From the NCBI RefSeq assembly GCF_000735455.1, contig NZ_JMPS01000008.1, positions 62,001-126,000 on the forward strand: a stretch of 64,000 nt of DNA, in the 5' to 3' direction. Source of the stretch: Yokenella regensburgei ATCC 49455. Its GTDB lineage: Bacteria > Pseudomonadota > Gammaproteobacteria > Enterobacterales > Enterobacteriaceae. The translations under genes and the position numbers were made by a program. Shown here in pieces: positions 12,704-22,471 of the stretch. Numbering within the stretch: the stretch's first letter is position 1; each line of letters begins with the position of its first letter. The notes beneath the pieces were generated by a model, which had not been told where the DNA came from, made no database searches, and worked only from the letters and a program-made list of their open reading frames with translations.

Positions 12704-13226
12704 GATGCGCCTCCTGCCACTCTATCAACCGCTGTTTATAGTGCCGCGCCTGCGCCTGCAGCGTTTCATCATCACAGATAAACGTACAATGCATCGCAAA
12801 CGGCGGTAACCACTTCAGACCGCAGTAAAGCGCGGTGGCCTGCAGAGGCTGAGAAAGAACGTCAAACCCTGGGTGAGAACCGATATCGAAATGGCTTTCG
12901 CCACCGCCGGTAGTCACCGCCCACATCAGGCTTTTGCCGTTCAGCGCCTTTCCGCCATGGCCATAAGCCCAGCCGTGCGACAGCACTTTATCCATCCACA
13001 GTTTGAGAAGAGGTGGGACGCTGTACCACTGCATTGGATGTTGCCAGACGATGAGGTCAGCGCGGGAGAGCGCTTCCTGCTCGGCGGCGATATCGATATT
13101 GAAATCGGGATAGAGGTGATAAAGGGAGCGGATCTCAACGTCGTCGAGTTCCCTTGCCTGCTCAATCATCCGTTTATTCGCATGCGAGTGATGCGGATAC
13201 GGATGTGCATAAATAATCAAAATCAT
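12696..13226 (-). CDS. kefF: KefC ancillary quinone oxidoreductase KefF
   Basis: Flavodoxin-fold protein that binds KefC and is needed for its full activity; it also has quinone reductase activity in E. coli. It has 176 residues, equal to E. coli. Seen: an FMN-binding N terminus ([13 protein letters not shown]), the [17 protein letters not shown] segment and the TTGGGE turn. The start codon directly abuts one arm of a 16-base inverted repeat in the upstream region (see the separate entry), which could control translation of both kefF and the overlapping kefC. Confidence 0.96.
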   Translation of the reverse strand: MILIIYAHPYPHHSHANKRMIEQARELDDVEIRSLYHLYPDFNIDIAAEQEALSRADLIVWQHPMQWYSVPPLLKLWMDKVLSHGWAYGHGGKALNGKSLMWAVTTGGGESHFDIGSHPGFDVLSQPLQATALYCGLKWLPPFAMHCTFICDDETLQAQARHYKQRLIEWQEAHHG

Positions 13227-13293
13227 CTGTTAGCCTGCCTGCACTTCCTGTTGTTATCCGCAAAGTGTAGTCAGAATGCGGGCAGGCTAACAG
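13227..13293 (-). repeat. 16-bp inverted repeat ending at the kefF start codon
   Basis: Arms 13227-13242 and 13278-13293 are inverted copies with one mismatch, separated by 35 bases. Read on the minus strand, the 3' arm ends at the base before the kefF ATG and contains the only purine-rich, SD-like bases (AGGCAGG) at a useful distance. A folded transcript would bury the ribosome site. Confidence 0.7.
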
Positions 13294-13329
13294 TGAATCT
13301 TTGTGATCAAGCTGGTTGATAAAATTGAA

Positions 13330-13563
13330 CTAGTTGTCCAGCTCCCCCATCGATTTCACCTGATCGCGGTTAATCTGCTCCGTTTTTCCGGTTTCCGCAT
13401 TTTTGTAGGACACAAGGCCAGTATCACTATCTACCTGTGGTTTGCCGTCGGTCACGATGGTTCTACCGTCGGTGGTTTTCACCGCCTGGTTAGAAGAGCA
13501 GCCCGCAACCATAAAGAGGGATGCTGCGGCAAAGACGGAGGCTGTCAGAAGCGTGTTACGCAT
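13330..13563 (-). CDS. YgdI/YgdR-type small lipoprotein
   Basis: Predicted outer-membrane or periplasm-facing lipoprotein of 77 residues, function unknown. Seen: a short charged N terminus, a hydrophobic segment and a lipobox ending VAGC with the lipidated cysteine at residue 22. A mature domain of about 55 residues follows, with the SH3-like YgdI/YgdR pattern (TTDGRTIVTDGKPQVD...GLVSYKNAETGKTEQI). The ATG at 13563 is preferred over one at 13593 because it gives a proper signal peptide and has GGGAGAAC just upstream. In E. coli this interval holds the cai genes instead. Confidence 0.88.
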   Translation of the reverse strand: MRNTLLTASVFAAASLFMVAGCSSNQAVKTTDGRTIVTDGKPQVDSDTGLVSYKNAETGKTEQINRDQVKSMGELDN

Positions 13564-13669
13564 AGTGTTCTCCCTGTTTTCAGTGAAAATCATTATCAGT
13601 CTAACGATTTTAGGCTAACGGACTGACAGGAGATGGAGAACCAGAACACTCTGAAGTCGCTAAAAAGAC

Positions 13670-13703
13670 GTAGGCCCGGTAAGCATATCGCCACCGGGCC
13701 TAC
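13670..13703. repeat. REP-type hairpin downstream of carB
   Basis: GTAGGCCCGG (13670-13679) and CCGGGCCTAC (13694-13703) are perfect inverted arms around a 14-base loop. This is the common REP form of Klebsiella and Enterobacter relatives. It lies just past the carB stop and may stabilise or end that transcript. Confidence 0.75.
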
Positions 13704-13724
13704 GGGATTACGAGAGGATGAGGA

Positions 13725-16700
13725 TTATTTGCTAATCTTCGCGTGCATCTCCTGCACCGAAGTCACCTTCTCAGTCGCATCCGCATTCAGCGCCATGGCT
13801 GTTGCGAAACCGCCGTTCAGGGTGGTGTCGTAGTGCACTTTGTACTGCAGCGCGCTGCGGCGAATCAGCTTGGAGTCTTCAATCGCCTGGCGACCTGCGG
13901 TGGTGTTGATGATGTAGGTGTACTCGCCATTCTTAATGCGGTCCTGAATGTGCGGACGGCCTTCATGCACCTTGTTCACCAGGCGCGGGTTGATACCGGC
14001 TTCGCCCAGTACAATCGCGGTACCGTGGGTGGCATCAAGCTCGAAGCCCTGTTTCAGCAGCTTGGCGGCTAAATCCACCACACGTGCCTTATCGCCTTCA
14101 CGTACCGACAGCAGCGCACGACCATTACGCTTCATCGTAGAGTTACTGCCGAGCTGCGCTTTGGCGAACGCTTCCGCGAAGGTGCGGCCGACGCCCATGA
14201 CTTCCCCGGTAGAGCGCATTTCTGGCCCTAACAGCGGGTCAACGCCCGGGAATTTGTTGAACGGCAGCACCACTTCTTTCACCGAGTAGTACGGCGGGAT
14301 AATTTCTTTGGTAACACCCTGCTGGCTCAGCGTCTGGCCAACCATCACGCGCGCGGCTACTTTTGCAAGCGGTACACCGGTCGCTTTAGAGACAAACGGG
14401 ACGGTACGTGCAGCACGCGGGTTCACTTCAATCAGGTAAACTTCGTTGTCTTTCACCGCGAACTGAACGTTCATCAGACCACGAACCTGCAGTTCGAAGG
14501 CCAGTTTCTGCACCTGCTGGCGCATCACATCCTGAATTTCCTGGCTCAGCGTATAGGCTGGCAGAGAACAAGCGGAGTCACCGGAGTGAACGCCTGCCTG
14601 CTCGATGTGCTCCATAATGCCACCAATCAGCACCATTTCGCCGTCGCAGATGGCATCCACGTCCACTTCCACCGCGTCGTCGAGGAAGCGGTCGAGCAGC
14701 ACTGGCGCATCGTTAGAAACGCTGACTGCAGTCTGGAAATAGCGCTTAAGGTCGGCTTCGTCATAGACGATTTCCATCGCGCGGCCACCCAGAACGTAGG
14801 ACGGGCGCACTACCAGCGGGTAGCCAATCTCTTTTGCCTTCTCAACGGCCTGTTCGATAGCGGTCACAGTGGCGTTTGCTGGCTGCTTCAGCTTCAGACG
14901 GTCAACCGCATGCTGGAAGCGCTCGCGGTCTTCGGCACGGTCAATGGCGTCCGGGCTGGTACCGATAACCGGTACACCGGCCGCTTCAAGCGCACGCGCC
15001 AGCTTCAGCGGAGTCTGGCCACCGTACTGCACGATAACGCCCTTCGGCTTCTCGATGCGCACGATTTCCAGCACGTCTTCCAGCGTTACCGGCTCAAAGT
15101 ACAGACGGTCGGAGGTGTCGTAGTCGGTAGAAACGGTTTCCGGGTTACAGTTGACCATAATGGTCTCATAACCGTCTTCACGCAGCGCCAGCGAGGCGTG
15201 AACGCAGCAGTAGTCGAACTCAATGCCCTGACCGATACGGTTCGGGCCGCCGCCGAGGACCATCACTTTATCGCGGTCAACGGACGGGTTCGCTTCACAC
15301 TCATCTTCATAAGTGGAGTACATGTAGGCGGTGTCGGTAGCAAATTCAGCCGCACAGGTATCCACGCGCTTATAGACCGGGTGCAGGTTGTACTGGTCAC
15401 GCAGTTTACGGATTTCTGCTTCGCGAACCCCTGCCAGTTTTGCCAGACGCGCATCGGCGAAGCCTTTACGCTTAAGCGTGCGCAGGAAATCGGCGTCGAG
15501 GCCGGTGATACCGATTTCAGCCACCTGCTCTTCCAGGCGCACCAGCTCTTCAATCTGTACCAGGAACCAGCGGTCGATGTTGGTCAGGTTAAATACGCCA
15601 TCGACGGACAGGCCCGCACGGAACGCATCGGCGATATACCAGATACGCTCGGCGCCAGCGTCTTTCAGTTCGCGGCGGATTTTGGTCAGCGCTTCCGGGT
15701 CTTCAAGGCTCACTTTCGGGTCGAAACCGGTAGCACCGACTTCGAGGCCACGCAGCGCTTTCTGCATGGATTCCTGCTGGGTGCGGCCAATGGCCATCAC
15801 TTCACCAACCGATTTCATCTGGGTGGTCAGACGGTCGTTAGCACCGGCAAATTTTTCGAAGTTGAAGCGTGGGATTTTAGTCACGACGTAGTCGATAGAC
15901 GGTTCGAAGGAAGCCGGAGTGCGGCCGCCGGTGATGTCGTTCATCAGCTCATCAAGGGTGTAACCCACCGCCAGCTTGGCGGCGACTTTAGCAATCGGGA
16001 AGCCGGTTGCTTTCGAGGCCAGCGCCGAAGAGCGGGACACGCGCGGGTTCATTTCGATAACAATCAGTCGACCGTTTTTCGGGTTCACCGCGAACTGAAC
16101 GTTAGAGCCGCCGGTTTCCACACCGATCTCACGCAGCACCGCCATCGAGGCGTTACGCATGATTTGGTATTCTTTATCGGTCAGGGTCTGCGCTGGTGCA
16201 ACGGTGATGGAGTCACCGGTGTGAATGCCCATGGCGTCGAAGTTTTCGATGGAGCAGACGATGATGCAGTTGTCGTTCTTATCACGCACCACTTCCATCT
16301 CGTACTCTTTCCAGCCGATCAGCGACTCATCAATCAGCAGCTCGTTGGTGGGAGAGAGATCCAGACCGCGTTCGCAAATCTCTTCGAACTCTTCGCGGTT
16401 ATAGGCAATACCGCCACCGGTGCCACCCATGGTGAAGGATGGGCGGATAATGCACGGATAACCGACATCAGCCGCAACCGCCAGGGCCTCTTCCATCGTA
16501 TGAGCGATGCCAGAGCGTGCAGTGTCGAGGCCAATTTTCTTCATCGCCACGTCGAAACGGCGGCGGTCTTCGGCTTTATCGATGGCATCGGCAGTGGCGC
16601 CAATCATGGTGACGCCAAACTCAGCCAGCACACCCTGACGCTCCAGTTCGAGCGCACAGTTCAGCGCCGTCTGGCCGCCCATGGTCGGCAGGACCGCATC

Positions 16701-16949
16701 CGGACGCTCTTTTTCAATAATCTTACGCACGACTTCCCAGTGAATCGGCTCGATGTAGGTCGCATCAGCCATTTCCGGGTCAGTCATAATGGTTGCCGGG
16801 TTGGAGTTCACCAGAACAACGCGGTAACCCTCTTCGCGCAGGGCTTTACACGCCTGGGCGCCGGAGTAGTCGAATTCGCAGGCCTGGCCGATAACAATCG
16901 GGCCAGCGCCGAGGATCAGGATGCTTTTAATATCTGTACGTTTTGGCAT
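13725..16949 (-). CDS. carB: Carbamoyl-phosphate synthase large subunit CarB
   Basis: Makes carbamoyl phosphate from bicarbonate, ammonia and two ATP, feeding pyrimidine and arginine synthesis. It has 1074 residues. Seen: two homologous ATP-grasp halves (about 1-400 and 553-935), each with an N-terminal pre-ATP-grasp fold ([18 protein letters not shown] and [18 protein letters not shown]) and the [15 protein letters not shown] or [15 protein letters not shown] metal/ATP site. An oligomerisation region separates the halves and a C-terminal MGS-like allosteric domain follows. It lies 18 bases after carA in the same operon. Confidence 0.98.
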   Translation of the reverse strand: MPKRTDIKSILILGAGPIVIGQACEFDYSGAQACKALREEGYRVVLVNSNPATIMTDPEMADATYIEPIHWEVVRKIIEKERPDAVLPTMGGQTALNCALELERQGVLAEFGVTMIGATADAIDKAEDRRRFDVAMKKIGLDTARSGIAHTMEEALAVAADVGYPCIIRPSFTMGGTGGGIAYNREEFEEICERGLDLSPTNELLIDESLIGWKEYEMEVVRDKNDNCIIVCSIENFDAMGIHTGDSITVAPAQTLTDKEYQIMRNASMAVLREIGVETGGSNVQFAVNPKNGRLIVIEMNPRVSRSSALASKATGFPIAKVAAKLAVGYTLDELMNDITGGRTPASFEPSIDYVVTKIPRFNFEKFAGANDRLTTQMKSVGEVMAIGRTQQESMQKALRGLEVGATGFDPKVSLEDPEALTKIRRELKDAGAERIWYIADAFRAGLSVDGVFNLTNIDRWFLVQIEELVRLEEQVAEIGITGLDADFLRTLKRKGFADARLAKLAGVREAEIRKLRDQYNLHPVYKRVDTCAAEFATDTAYMYSTYEDECEANPSVDRDKVMVLGGGPNRIGQGIEFDYCCVHASLALREDGYETIMVNCNPETVSTDYDTSDRLYFEPVTLEDVLEIVRIEKPKGVIVQYGGQTPLKLARALEAAGVPVIGTSPDAIDRAEDRERFQHAVDRLKLKQPANATVTAIEQAVEKAKEIGYPLVVRPSYVLGGRAMEIVYDEADLKRYFQTAVSVSNDAPVLLDRFLDDAVEVDVDAICDGEMVLIGGIMEHIEQAGVHSGDSACSLPAYTLSQEIQDVMRQQVQKLAFELQVRGLMNVQFAVKDNEVYLIEVNPRAARTVPFVSKATGVPLAKVAARVMVGQTLSQQGVTKEIIPPYYSVKEVVLPFNKFPGVDPLLGPEMRSTGEVMGVGRTFAEAFAKAQLGSNSTMKRNGRALLSVREGDKARVVDLAAKLLKQGFELDATHGTAIVLGEAGINPRLVNKVHEGRPHIQDRIKNGEYTYIINTTAGRQAIEDSKLIRRSALQYKVHYDTTLNGGFATAMALNADATEKVTSVQEMHAKISK

Positions 16950-16967
16950 GGTCTTTTCAGCTCCTGA

Positions 16968-18116
16968 TTATTTAGCGGTCTTACGGTAAAGCTCGATAAG
17001 TTCGATGAAGTGATCGAACAGCGGCGCGGCATCGTGCGGGCCCGGGCTCGCTTCCGGGTGTCCCTGGAAGCTGAACGCCGGTTTATCCGTACGGTGGATC
17101 CCCTGCAGGGTGCCGTCGAACAGTGATTTGTGGGTCACGCGCAGATTGGCAGGCATCGAGGCCTCATCCACCGCAAAACCGTGGTTCTGCGCGGTAATCA
17201 TCACCGTATTGTTATCGATATCTTTCACCGGGTGGTTACCACCGTGGTGACCGAACTTCATCTTGACGGTTTTCGCACCGCTCGCCAGCGCCAGCAGCTG
17301 ATGGCCGAGGCAGATGCCAAATACCGGAATATCGGTTTCGAGGAATTTTTCGATAGCGGCGATAGCATAATCGCACGGCGCCGGGTCACCAGGTCCGTTG
17401 GAGAGGAAGATACCGTCCGGGTTCATCTTCAGCACGTCTTCCGCGGAGGTCTGCGCCGGAACCACCGTCAGGCGGCAGCCGCGGTCAACCAGCATGCGCA
17501 GGATATTGCGCTTGGCGCCGAAATCGTATGCCACCACGTGGAACGGCAGTTCGTCTTCTTTTTTAGCTTCCGGCAGGTCGCCTGAAAGCGTCCAGCTACC
17601 CTGAGTCCAGCTGTAGCTTTCAGCCGTGGTCACTTCCTTTGCCAGGTCCATCCCACTCAGGCCCGGGAAAGCTTTTGCTTTTTCCTGCGCCAGGGTCGCA
17701 TCCAGGTTATCACCGGCGATGATGCAGCCGTTTTGTGATCCGGTCTCGCGAAGTTTTCTGGTCAGCTTACGAGTATCGATATCGGCAATCGCCACAATGT
17801 TGTGACGTTTCAGGTAGGAAGAGAGGTCTTCAGTGTTGCGGAAGTTGCTGGCAATCAGCGGCAGGTCACGAATGACGAGGCCTTGCGCATGTACCTGGGA
17901 AGATTCTTCATCAGCGGCGTTGGTGCCGACATTACCGATATGGGGATAAGTAAGAGTGACGATTTGGCGGGAGTAGGAAGGATCAGTGAGGATTTCTTGA
18001 TAACCGGTCATTGAAGTATTGAAAACGACTTCCCCAACCGCCGTGCCTGTTGCCCCTATGGCCCGACCGATAAACTGGGTTCCGTCTTCCAGAACCAAAA
18101 GCGCTGACTTTATCAA
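16968..18116 (-). CDS. carA: Carbamoyl-phosphate synthase small subunit CarA
   Basis: Glutaminase subunit that supplies ammonia to CarB. I place the start at a TTG codon (18116-18114), giving 382 residues beginning [21 protein letters not shown] lies at ideal spacing before this TTG, and E. coli carA also starts with TTG. An ATG nine codons upstream (18143) would lie before that ribosome site and inside the ArgR-like operator. Seen: an N-terminal CPSase domain and a C-terminal class I glutamine amidotransferase with the nucleophile motif GICLGHQ and HPEASPGP. Confidence 0.95.
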   Translation of the reverse strand: MIKSALLVLEDGTQFIGRAIGATGTAVGEVVFNTSMTGYQEILTDPSYSRQIVTLTYPHIGNVGTNAADEESSQVHAQGLVIRDLPLIASNFRNTEDLSSYLKRHNIVAIADIDTRKLTRKLRETGSQNGCIIAGDNLDATLAQEKAKAFPGLSGMDLAKEVTTAESYSWTQGSWTLSGDLPEAKKEDELPFHVVAYDFGAKRNILRMLVDRGCRLTVVPAQTSAEDVLKMNPDGIFLSNGPGDPAPCDYAIAAIEKFLETDIPVFGICLGHQLLALASGAKTVKMKFGHHGGNHPVKDIDNNTVMITAQNHGFAVDEASMPANLRVTHKSLFDGTLQGIHRTDKPAFSFQGHPEASPGPHDAAPLFDHFIELIELYRKTAK

Positions 18117-18128
18117 AACACCCTCCAA

Positions 18129-18166
18129 AGAATATTCACTCACTTTATCTGCATATTAATTCACTA
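18129..18166 (-). promoter_or_regulatory. Probable tandem ArgR boxes of carAB
   Basis: Two AT-rich dyads, centred on GAATATTC (about 18130-18137) and on ATTAATTCA (about 18155-18163), lie directly before the carA ribosome site. That is where ArgR covers the downstream promoter in E. coli. Read by eye against the ArgR consensus. Confidence 0.5.
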
Positions 18167-18334
18167 AATATAGAGAAGCAATGCAAATTTGTTGCCCGCG
18201 AAAATTTGGCAAACGGCGGCATTCTGGGGACTGGGTGGGTAAAAGTCAACTCAAAACGCCATTTTTAATGTTAATTTTGCGTCACTGGGAAAAATACTGC
18301 GGTTTAACAGGCAAAATGATCAACAAAGTCGTAT

Positions 18335-18350
18335 CAGAAAACGCTTGCGC
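18335..18350. promoter_or_regulatory. Probable PurR site upstream of carAB
   Basis: CAGAAAACGCTTGCGC matches 11 of 16 positions of the PurR consensus ACGCAAACGTTTGCGT, including the central AAACG core. It lies about 220 bases before the carA start, near where E. coli carAB has its PurR site. Confidence 0.5.
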
Positions 18351-18391
18351 TCCTTTCAGAGTGTAAAAATAGCCCTGAACAGAGAAAAAGG

Positions 18392-18407
18392 TGGACCATT
18401 TGGTCAG
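18392..18407. promoter_or_regulatory. Probable RutR site upstream of carAB
   Basis: TGGACCATTTGGTCAG fits the RutR palindrome TTGACCANNTGGTCAA at all but two positions. RutR is the uracil/thymine-sensing regulator that acts at the upstream car promoter in E. coli. Confidence 0.7.
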
Positions 18408-18495
18408 ATTTTACATTTAATAAACACAAAAACTAAAGATAAGTTGTTATTTACAAGGTTTGGACAGTAAAAAACATCAAACATGATAAAATTAA

Positions 18496-18516
18496 AGGGC
18501 AATAAAATATTGCCCT
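18496..18516 (-). terminator. Probable dapB terminator
   Basis: Nine-base perfect arms (18496-18504 and 18508-18516, GGGCAAT in each) with a three-base loop. Read on the minus strand they are followed by a T-rich run (TTTAATTTT). It lies about 55 bases past the dapB stop. Confidence 0.65.
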
Positions 18517-18569
18517 ATGCAATCAATCAATTATGACTGCCAATACCACATCACGATGGGTAATAAACA

Positions 18570-19406
<837 letters not shown>

Positions 19407-19524
19407 TTAATCAGATGTAAATCGTTTTCAGAGTAACCAGCCCCCGCAGAGGCTGCCACTCAAAAACAGCGATAATTAGAATTTAACGTGAAAACGGGAT
19501 TGCTATCAGTAAAAGACATAACGA

Positions 19525-20532
19525 TCAGCGAAAACCGCATGATTCTCTGACCACCAGCGCCGGAGGCAGAATAATGCGTTTCGGCGGCTCATCGTTGCCC
19601 TGAATACGACTATAAAGCAGTTCACCCGCTTTGCGACCTATCTCTTTTGCCGCCACGGAAACCGTCGTCAGCGCCGGTTGTACCAACGCCGCTTCGGTAA
19701 TATCGTCAAAACCGACCAGCGCAAAATCACGCCCCACCTCACGCCCCATTTTGCGTAGCGCCTGCATTACTCCGAGGGCTACAATATCCTGATAGCATAC
19801 CGCCGCGGTGATTTGCGGAAACTGATAGAACAATGCTTCTGCCACCCGCGCACCATCACTCTGGCTTGCCTGACTTGTTGCAATCCAGCGGGGGTCTGCC
19901 GACAGCCCATTTTCCAGAAGCTTACTGGTAAAGCCACCGATACGCTGTGCCCGGGTGCCCGAACTCTGGCTTCCGCCGATAAAGGCAATATGCCGATGCC
20001 CAAGCTTCAGCAGATGCGCGGTAGCCATCTGGGTACCAAGAAAGTTGTCGGTACCGACAAAATCGAAATCGGGATCGTTGACCGGTCGTACCACCATGAT
20101 GGCGGGAATATTACGCCGCTTCAGGCTGTCAAAAAATGTGCGCGGAGTTTCCCGGGCCGCACACAGCACCATCCCGCAGGCGTTATTACGCATCAGTGAA
20201 TCGACAAACTTTTGCTGCCGCTCGCCGGACTCCTCGCTGTTGGCCAGAAACAGCAGCATCTCATGGCGCTCCATTTCATGGCTGAGGCCAGCGGTCATTT
20301 CACCGTAAAAGGGGTTGGTAATGTCGTGTAGCAGCAGCCCGACCTGATTACTGCTGCGGTTGCGCAGGTTCGCGGCCGTCTGGTTATAGACATAGCCGGA
20401 GTCATCCAGCGCTTTCAGGACTCTTTCCCGGGTTGCCTGCGAGATCCTCCCGCGATTACGCAACACCATCGACACCGTGGCGGTCGACACGCCTGCTCGT
20501 TCAGCGACCTGCGCCAGCGTTACAGTTGTCAT
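19525..20532 (-). CDS. LacI-family repressor of the sugar locus
   Basis: Predicted transcriptional repressor of 335 residues. The start at 20532 is chosen because GGAGGAACA lies just before it and the HTH begins directly after (VTLAQVAERAGVSTATVSMVL, residues 4-24). An upstream ATG (20553) would add seven residues with no clear ribosome site. After the hinge helix comes a periplasmic-binding-protein-like sugar domain (about 62-330). Its overall pattern (NPFYGEMTAGL, GGSQSSGTRAQRIGGF, VCYQDIVALG) is closest to the MalI branch as I recall it. It is divergent from the PTS operon and shares with it a 187-base region carrying three operator-like palindromes and a CRP site. Confidence 0.9.
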   Translation of the reverse strand: MTTVTLAQVAERAGVSTATVSMVLRNRGRISQATRERVLKALDDSGYVYNQTAANLRNRSSNQVGLLLHDITNPFYGEMTAGLSHEMERHEMLLFLANSEESGERQQKFVDSLMRNNACGMVLCAARETPRTFFDSLKRRNIPAIMVVRPVNDPDFDFVGTDNFLGTQMATAHLLKLGHRHIAFIGGSQSSGTRAQRIGGFTSKLLENGLSADPRWIATSQASQSDGARVAEALFYQFPQITAAVCYQDIVALGVMQALRKMGREVGRDFALVGFDDITEAALVQPALTTVSVAAKEIGRKAGELLYSRIQGNDEPPKRIILPPALVVRESCGFR

Positions 20533-20554
20533 TGTTCCTCCTTCGTTCCCCACA

Positions 20555-20570
20555 GATTAATCGAATAACC
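20555..20570. promoter_or_regulatory. Operator-like palindrome O1 (repressor proximal)
   Basis: GATTAATCGAATAACC, an imperfect copy of the motif GGTTAATCGATTAATC found three more times in this locus. It lies about 22 bases before the repressor start and suggests autoregulation. Confidence 0.65.
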
Positions 20571-20589
20571 TAAATTTTGCATTTTTCCC

Positions 20590-20605
20590 TGTGAGACGCT
20601 TCACA
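20590..20605. promoter_or_regulatory. CRP-cAMP site between repressor and PTS operon
   Basis: TGTGAGACGCTTCACA has both half-sites of the CRP consensus (TGTGA-N6-TCACA) without mismatch. Its position between divergent promoters suggests catabolite control of the sugar operon. Confidence 0.8.
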
Positions 20606-20644
20606 CTCCCGGGCAGAAAAGACAATTTCCTCGTCGTTTTGTCA

Positions 20645-20661
20645 GGTTAATCGCGTTAACC
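20645..20661. promoter_or_regulatory. Operator-like palindrome O2
   Basis: GGTTAATCGCGTTAACC is a near-perfect palindrome with the same half-site (GGTTAA) as the other operators, one base longer in the centre. It lies between the CRP site and O3. Confidence 0.65.
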
Positions 20662-20676
20662 ACTCTTCCACATTAA

Positions 20677-20692
20677 GGTTAATCGATTAATC
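20677..20692. promoter_or_regulatory. Operator-like palindrome O3 (PTS operon proximal)
   Basis: GGTTAATCGATTAATC, centred on ATCGAT, lies about 28 bases before the first gene of the PTS operon, where a bound repressor would block transcription. Its exact reverse complement occurs at 26458-26473. Confidence 0.75.
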
Positions 20693-20719
20693 TTAATTTA
20701 ACGATAACGGAGTGAACAC

Positions 20720-22468
20720 ATGAAACCTACCCACTATGACAAATACCCTGAAGTGTCAGTTCAGGGATTCGATACCCACGCCCGGCAAGGGTGGGAAGCG
20801 ATTGTTGCTGCGCTTAACACCAGGCTTTCCGCTAACCAAAAAACCGTACTGGTCATCGACTGCTACCCGGGCGTCCGTCTTAAAGAGATCGAGCAGAAAT
20901 TACTGACTCACTTTAAAGAGGCGCTCTACCTCAACGTAGAGACCGCCCGGCAAAACGAGGAAGCGCTGCACGCCCTTCTGGCCCGCAATCTCACCGATGA
21001 CCGCGTGTTTGGCGTCCTCTCCTGCCACCAGCTTCCGGAATTTTTCGACGCTGCTGCGTTGACCTCTCTCCAGCAGCAGGTGGCACAACACCCGGCAGGG
21101 CTTACGGTGGTATATGGCCCAGGTGCTGCGCTGGTGCATCCAGGCGACGTGCTGGTGTATGCCGATCTGCCGCGCTGGGAAATTCAGCAGCGCATGCGCA
21201 GCGGCGAGCTGGGTAACTGGGGGGTAGAAAACCAGAGCGAAGATATTCTCCGCCGCTATAAGCGTGCCTTCTTCATCGAATGGCGGGTCTTTGACCGCCA
21301 TAAAACACCGCTGCTTAAGCGCTGTGATTTCTTGCTGGATACCACCGTGGCGGATGCACCAACGCTTGTCAGCGGCGAAGCCCTGCGTGCCGGGTTACAG
21401 CAAACGGCACAACAACCATTCCGCGTCGTACCGTTCTTCGACCCCGGCGTCTGGGGCGGTCAGTGGATGAAACAACGATTCGATCTCGATCCGGCGAAAC
21501 CAAACTACGCATGGTGTTTTGACTGCGTGCCCGAGGAAAACAGCCTGCTGATGCGGTTTGGCGACGTCAGGGTCGAGATCCCCTCTCTGGATTTGGTGCT
21601 GTTGCAGCCCCACGCGCTGCTCGGTGAAAAAGTGCATGCCCGCTTTGGGGCCGAATTCCCTATCCGCTTTGATTTCCTGGATACCATCGGCGGCCAGAAT
21701 CTCAGTTTCCAGGTGCATCCGCTGACAGAATATATTCAGCAGCAGTTCGGCATGCACTACACCCAGGATGAGAGCTACTACATCCTTGATGCCGAGCCGG
21801 GTGCGGTGGTCTATCTCGGTACCAAAACCGGGGTGAGGCCGGCGGAGATGCTGAGCGATTTACGCCAGGCGGCACGCGGTGAAAAGGCATTTGACGACGC
21901 GCGCTTTGTTAACCAGATTGCTGCGCGAAAGCATGACCACTTCCTGATCCCGGCGGGTACCGTACATTGCTCCGGCTCAGGCACAATGGTGCTTGAGATA
22001 AGCGCCACACCGTACATCTTCACTTTCAAACTCTGGGACTGGGGACGCCTGGGGCTCGACGGACAGCCGCGTCCGGTGCATCTCGACCACGGCGAGCAGG
22101 TCATCGACTGGCAGCGCGATACCCGGTGGGTCAATCAGCATCTGGTCAACCGCATCGAGCCCATCGATGAAGGTGACGGCTGGCGCGAAGAGCGCACCGG
22201 CCTGCACGAGCGCGAATTTATTGAGACCCGACGCCACTGGTTCACCGCGCCGGTGAGCCACCACACCGACGGTGGCGTGAACGTACTCAACCTGGTCGAA
22301 GGGGATGAAGCCCGTGTGGAAAGCCCGAGCGGCGCATTTGAGCCTTTCGTGGTGCACTACGCCGAAACCTTCATCATTCCGGCTTCGGTGGGCGAATACC
22401 GCATTTCGCCGTGGGGTAAGGGAATTGGCCAGCAGCTGGCGACCGTCAAAGCCTGGGTCAGGGGATAA
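20720..22468 (+). CDS. Class I phosphomannose-isomerase-like protein with a kinase-like N-terminal domain
   Basis: Protein of 582 residues, first gene of the PTS operon. Residues from about 230 onward form a class I (cupin) mannose-6-phosphate isomerase domain. Likely zinc ligands are Q331 and H333 (SFQVHP), E351 (QDESYYILDAEPG) and H416 (IPAGTVH), and the family motif FKLWDWGR is at 436-443. The first 210 residues resemble the NMP/uridine-kinase fold (TVLVIDCYPG at 42-51, DVLVYADLPRWEIQQRM, NWGVENQSED), but the P-loop lacks the GxxxxGK[ST] signature, so phosphotransfer is doubtful. The likely role is isomerisation of the PTS-imported phosphosugar; the substrate is unknown. Starts with GGAG nine bases upstream. 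Confidence 0.85.
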   Translation: MKPTHYDKYPEVSVQGFDTHARQGWEAIVAALNTRLSANQKTVLVIDCYPGVRLKEIEQKLLTHFKEALYLNVETARQNEEALHALLARNLTDDRVFGVLSCHQLPEFFDAAALTSLQQQVAQHPAGLTVVYGPGAALVHPGDVLVYADLPRWEIQQRMRSGELGNWGVENQSEDILRRYKRAFFIEWRVFDRHKTPLLKRCDFLLDTTVADAPTLVSGEALRAGLQQTAQQPFRVVPFFDPGVWGGQWMKQRFDLDPAKPNYAWCFDCVPEENSLLMRFGDVRVEIPSLDLVLLQPHALLGEKVHARFGAEFPIRFDFLDTIGGQNLSFQVHPLTEYIQQQFGMHYTQDESYYILDAEPGAVVYLGTKTGVRPAEMLSDLRQAARGEKAFDDARFVNQIAARKHDHFLIPAGTVHCSGSGTMVLEISATPYIFTFKLWDWGRLGLDGQPRPVHLDHGEQVIDWQRDTRWVNQHLVNRIEPIDEGDGWREERTGLHEREFIETRRHWFTAPVSHHTDGGVNVLNLVEGDEARVESPSGAFEPFVVHYAETFIIPASVGEYRISPWGKGIGQQLATVKAWVRG

Positions 22469-22471
22469 ACG

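Larger units (their letters stand above)
18117..18569 (-). promoter_or_regulatory. carAB control region
   Basis: Gene-free 453 bases between dapB and carA. Going upstream from carA it contains two ArgR-box-like AT palindromes (about 18129-18144 and 18150-18166), a PurR-like site (18335-18350), a RutR-like palindrome (18392-18407) and the probable dapB terminator (18496-18516). The layout matches the known two-promoter arrangement of E. coli carAB: an upstream pyrimidine/purine-controlled promoter and a downstream arginine-controlled one. Promoter hexamers were not assigned with confidence. Confidence 0.75.

Noticed and set aside
14586-16967. A 793-codon open frame on the plus strand opposite carB
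   Set aside because: It is an antisense shadow of carB caused by biased codon use. It has no recognisable domain, and carB is complete with all its motifs.
20720-22468. Calling the fusion protein manA
   Set aside because: The PMI domain is right, but its N-terminal domain, operon and regulation differ from the housekeeping ManA, so the symbol would mislead.
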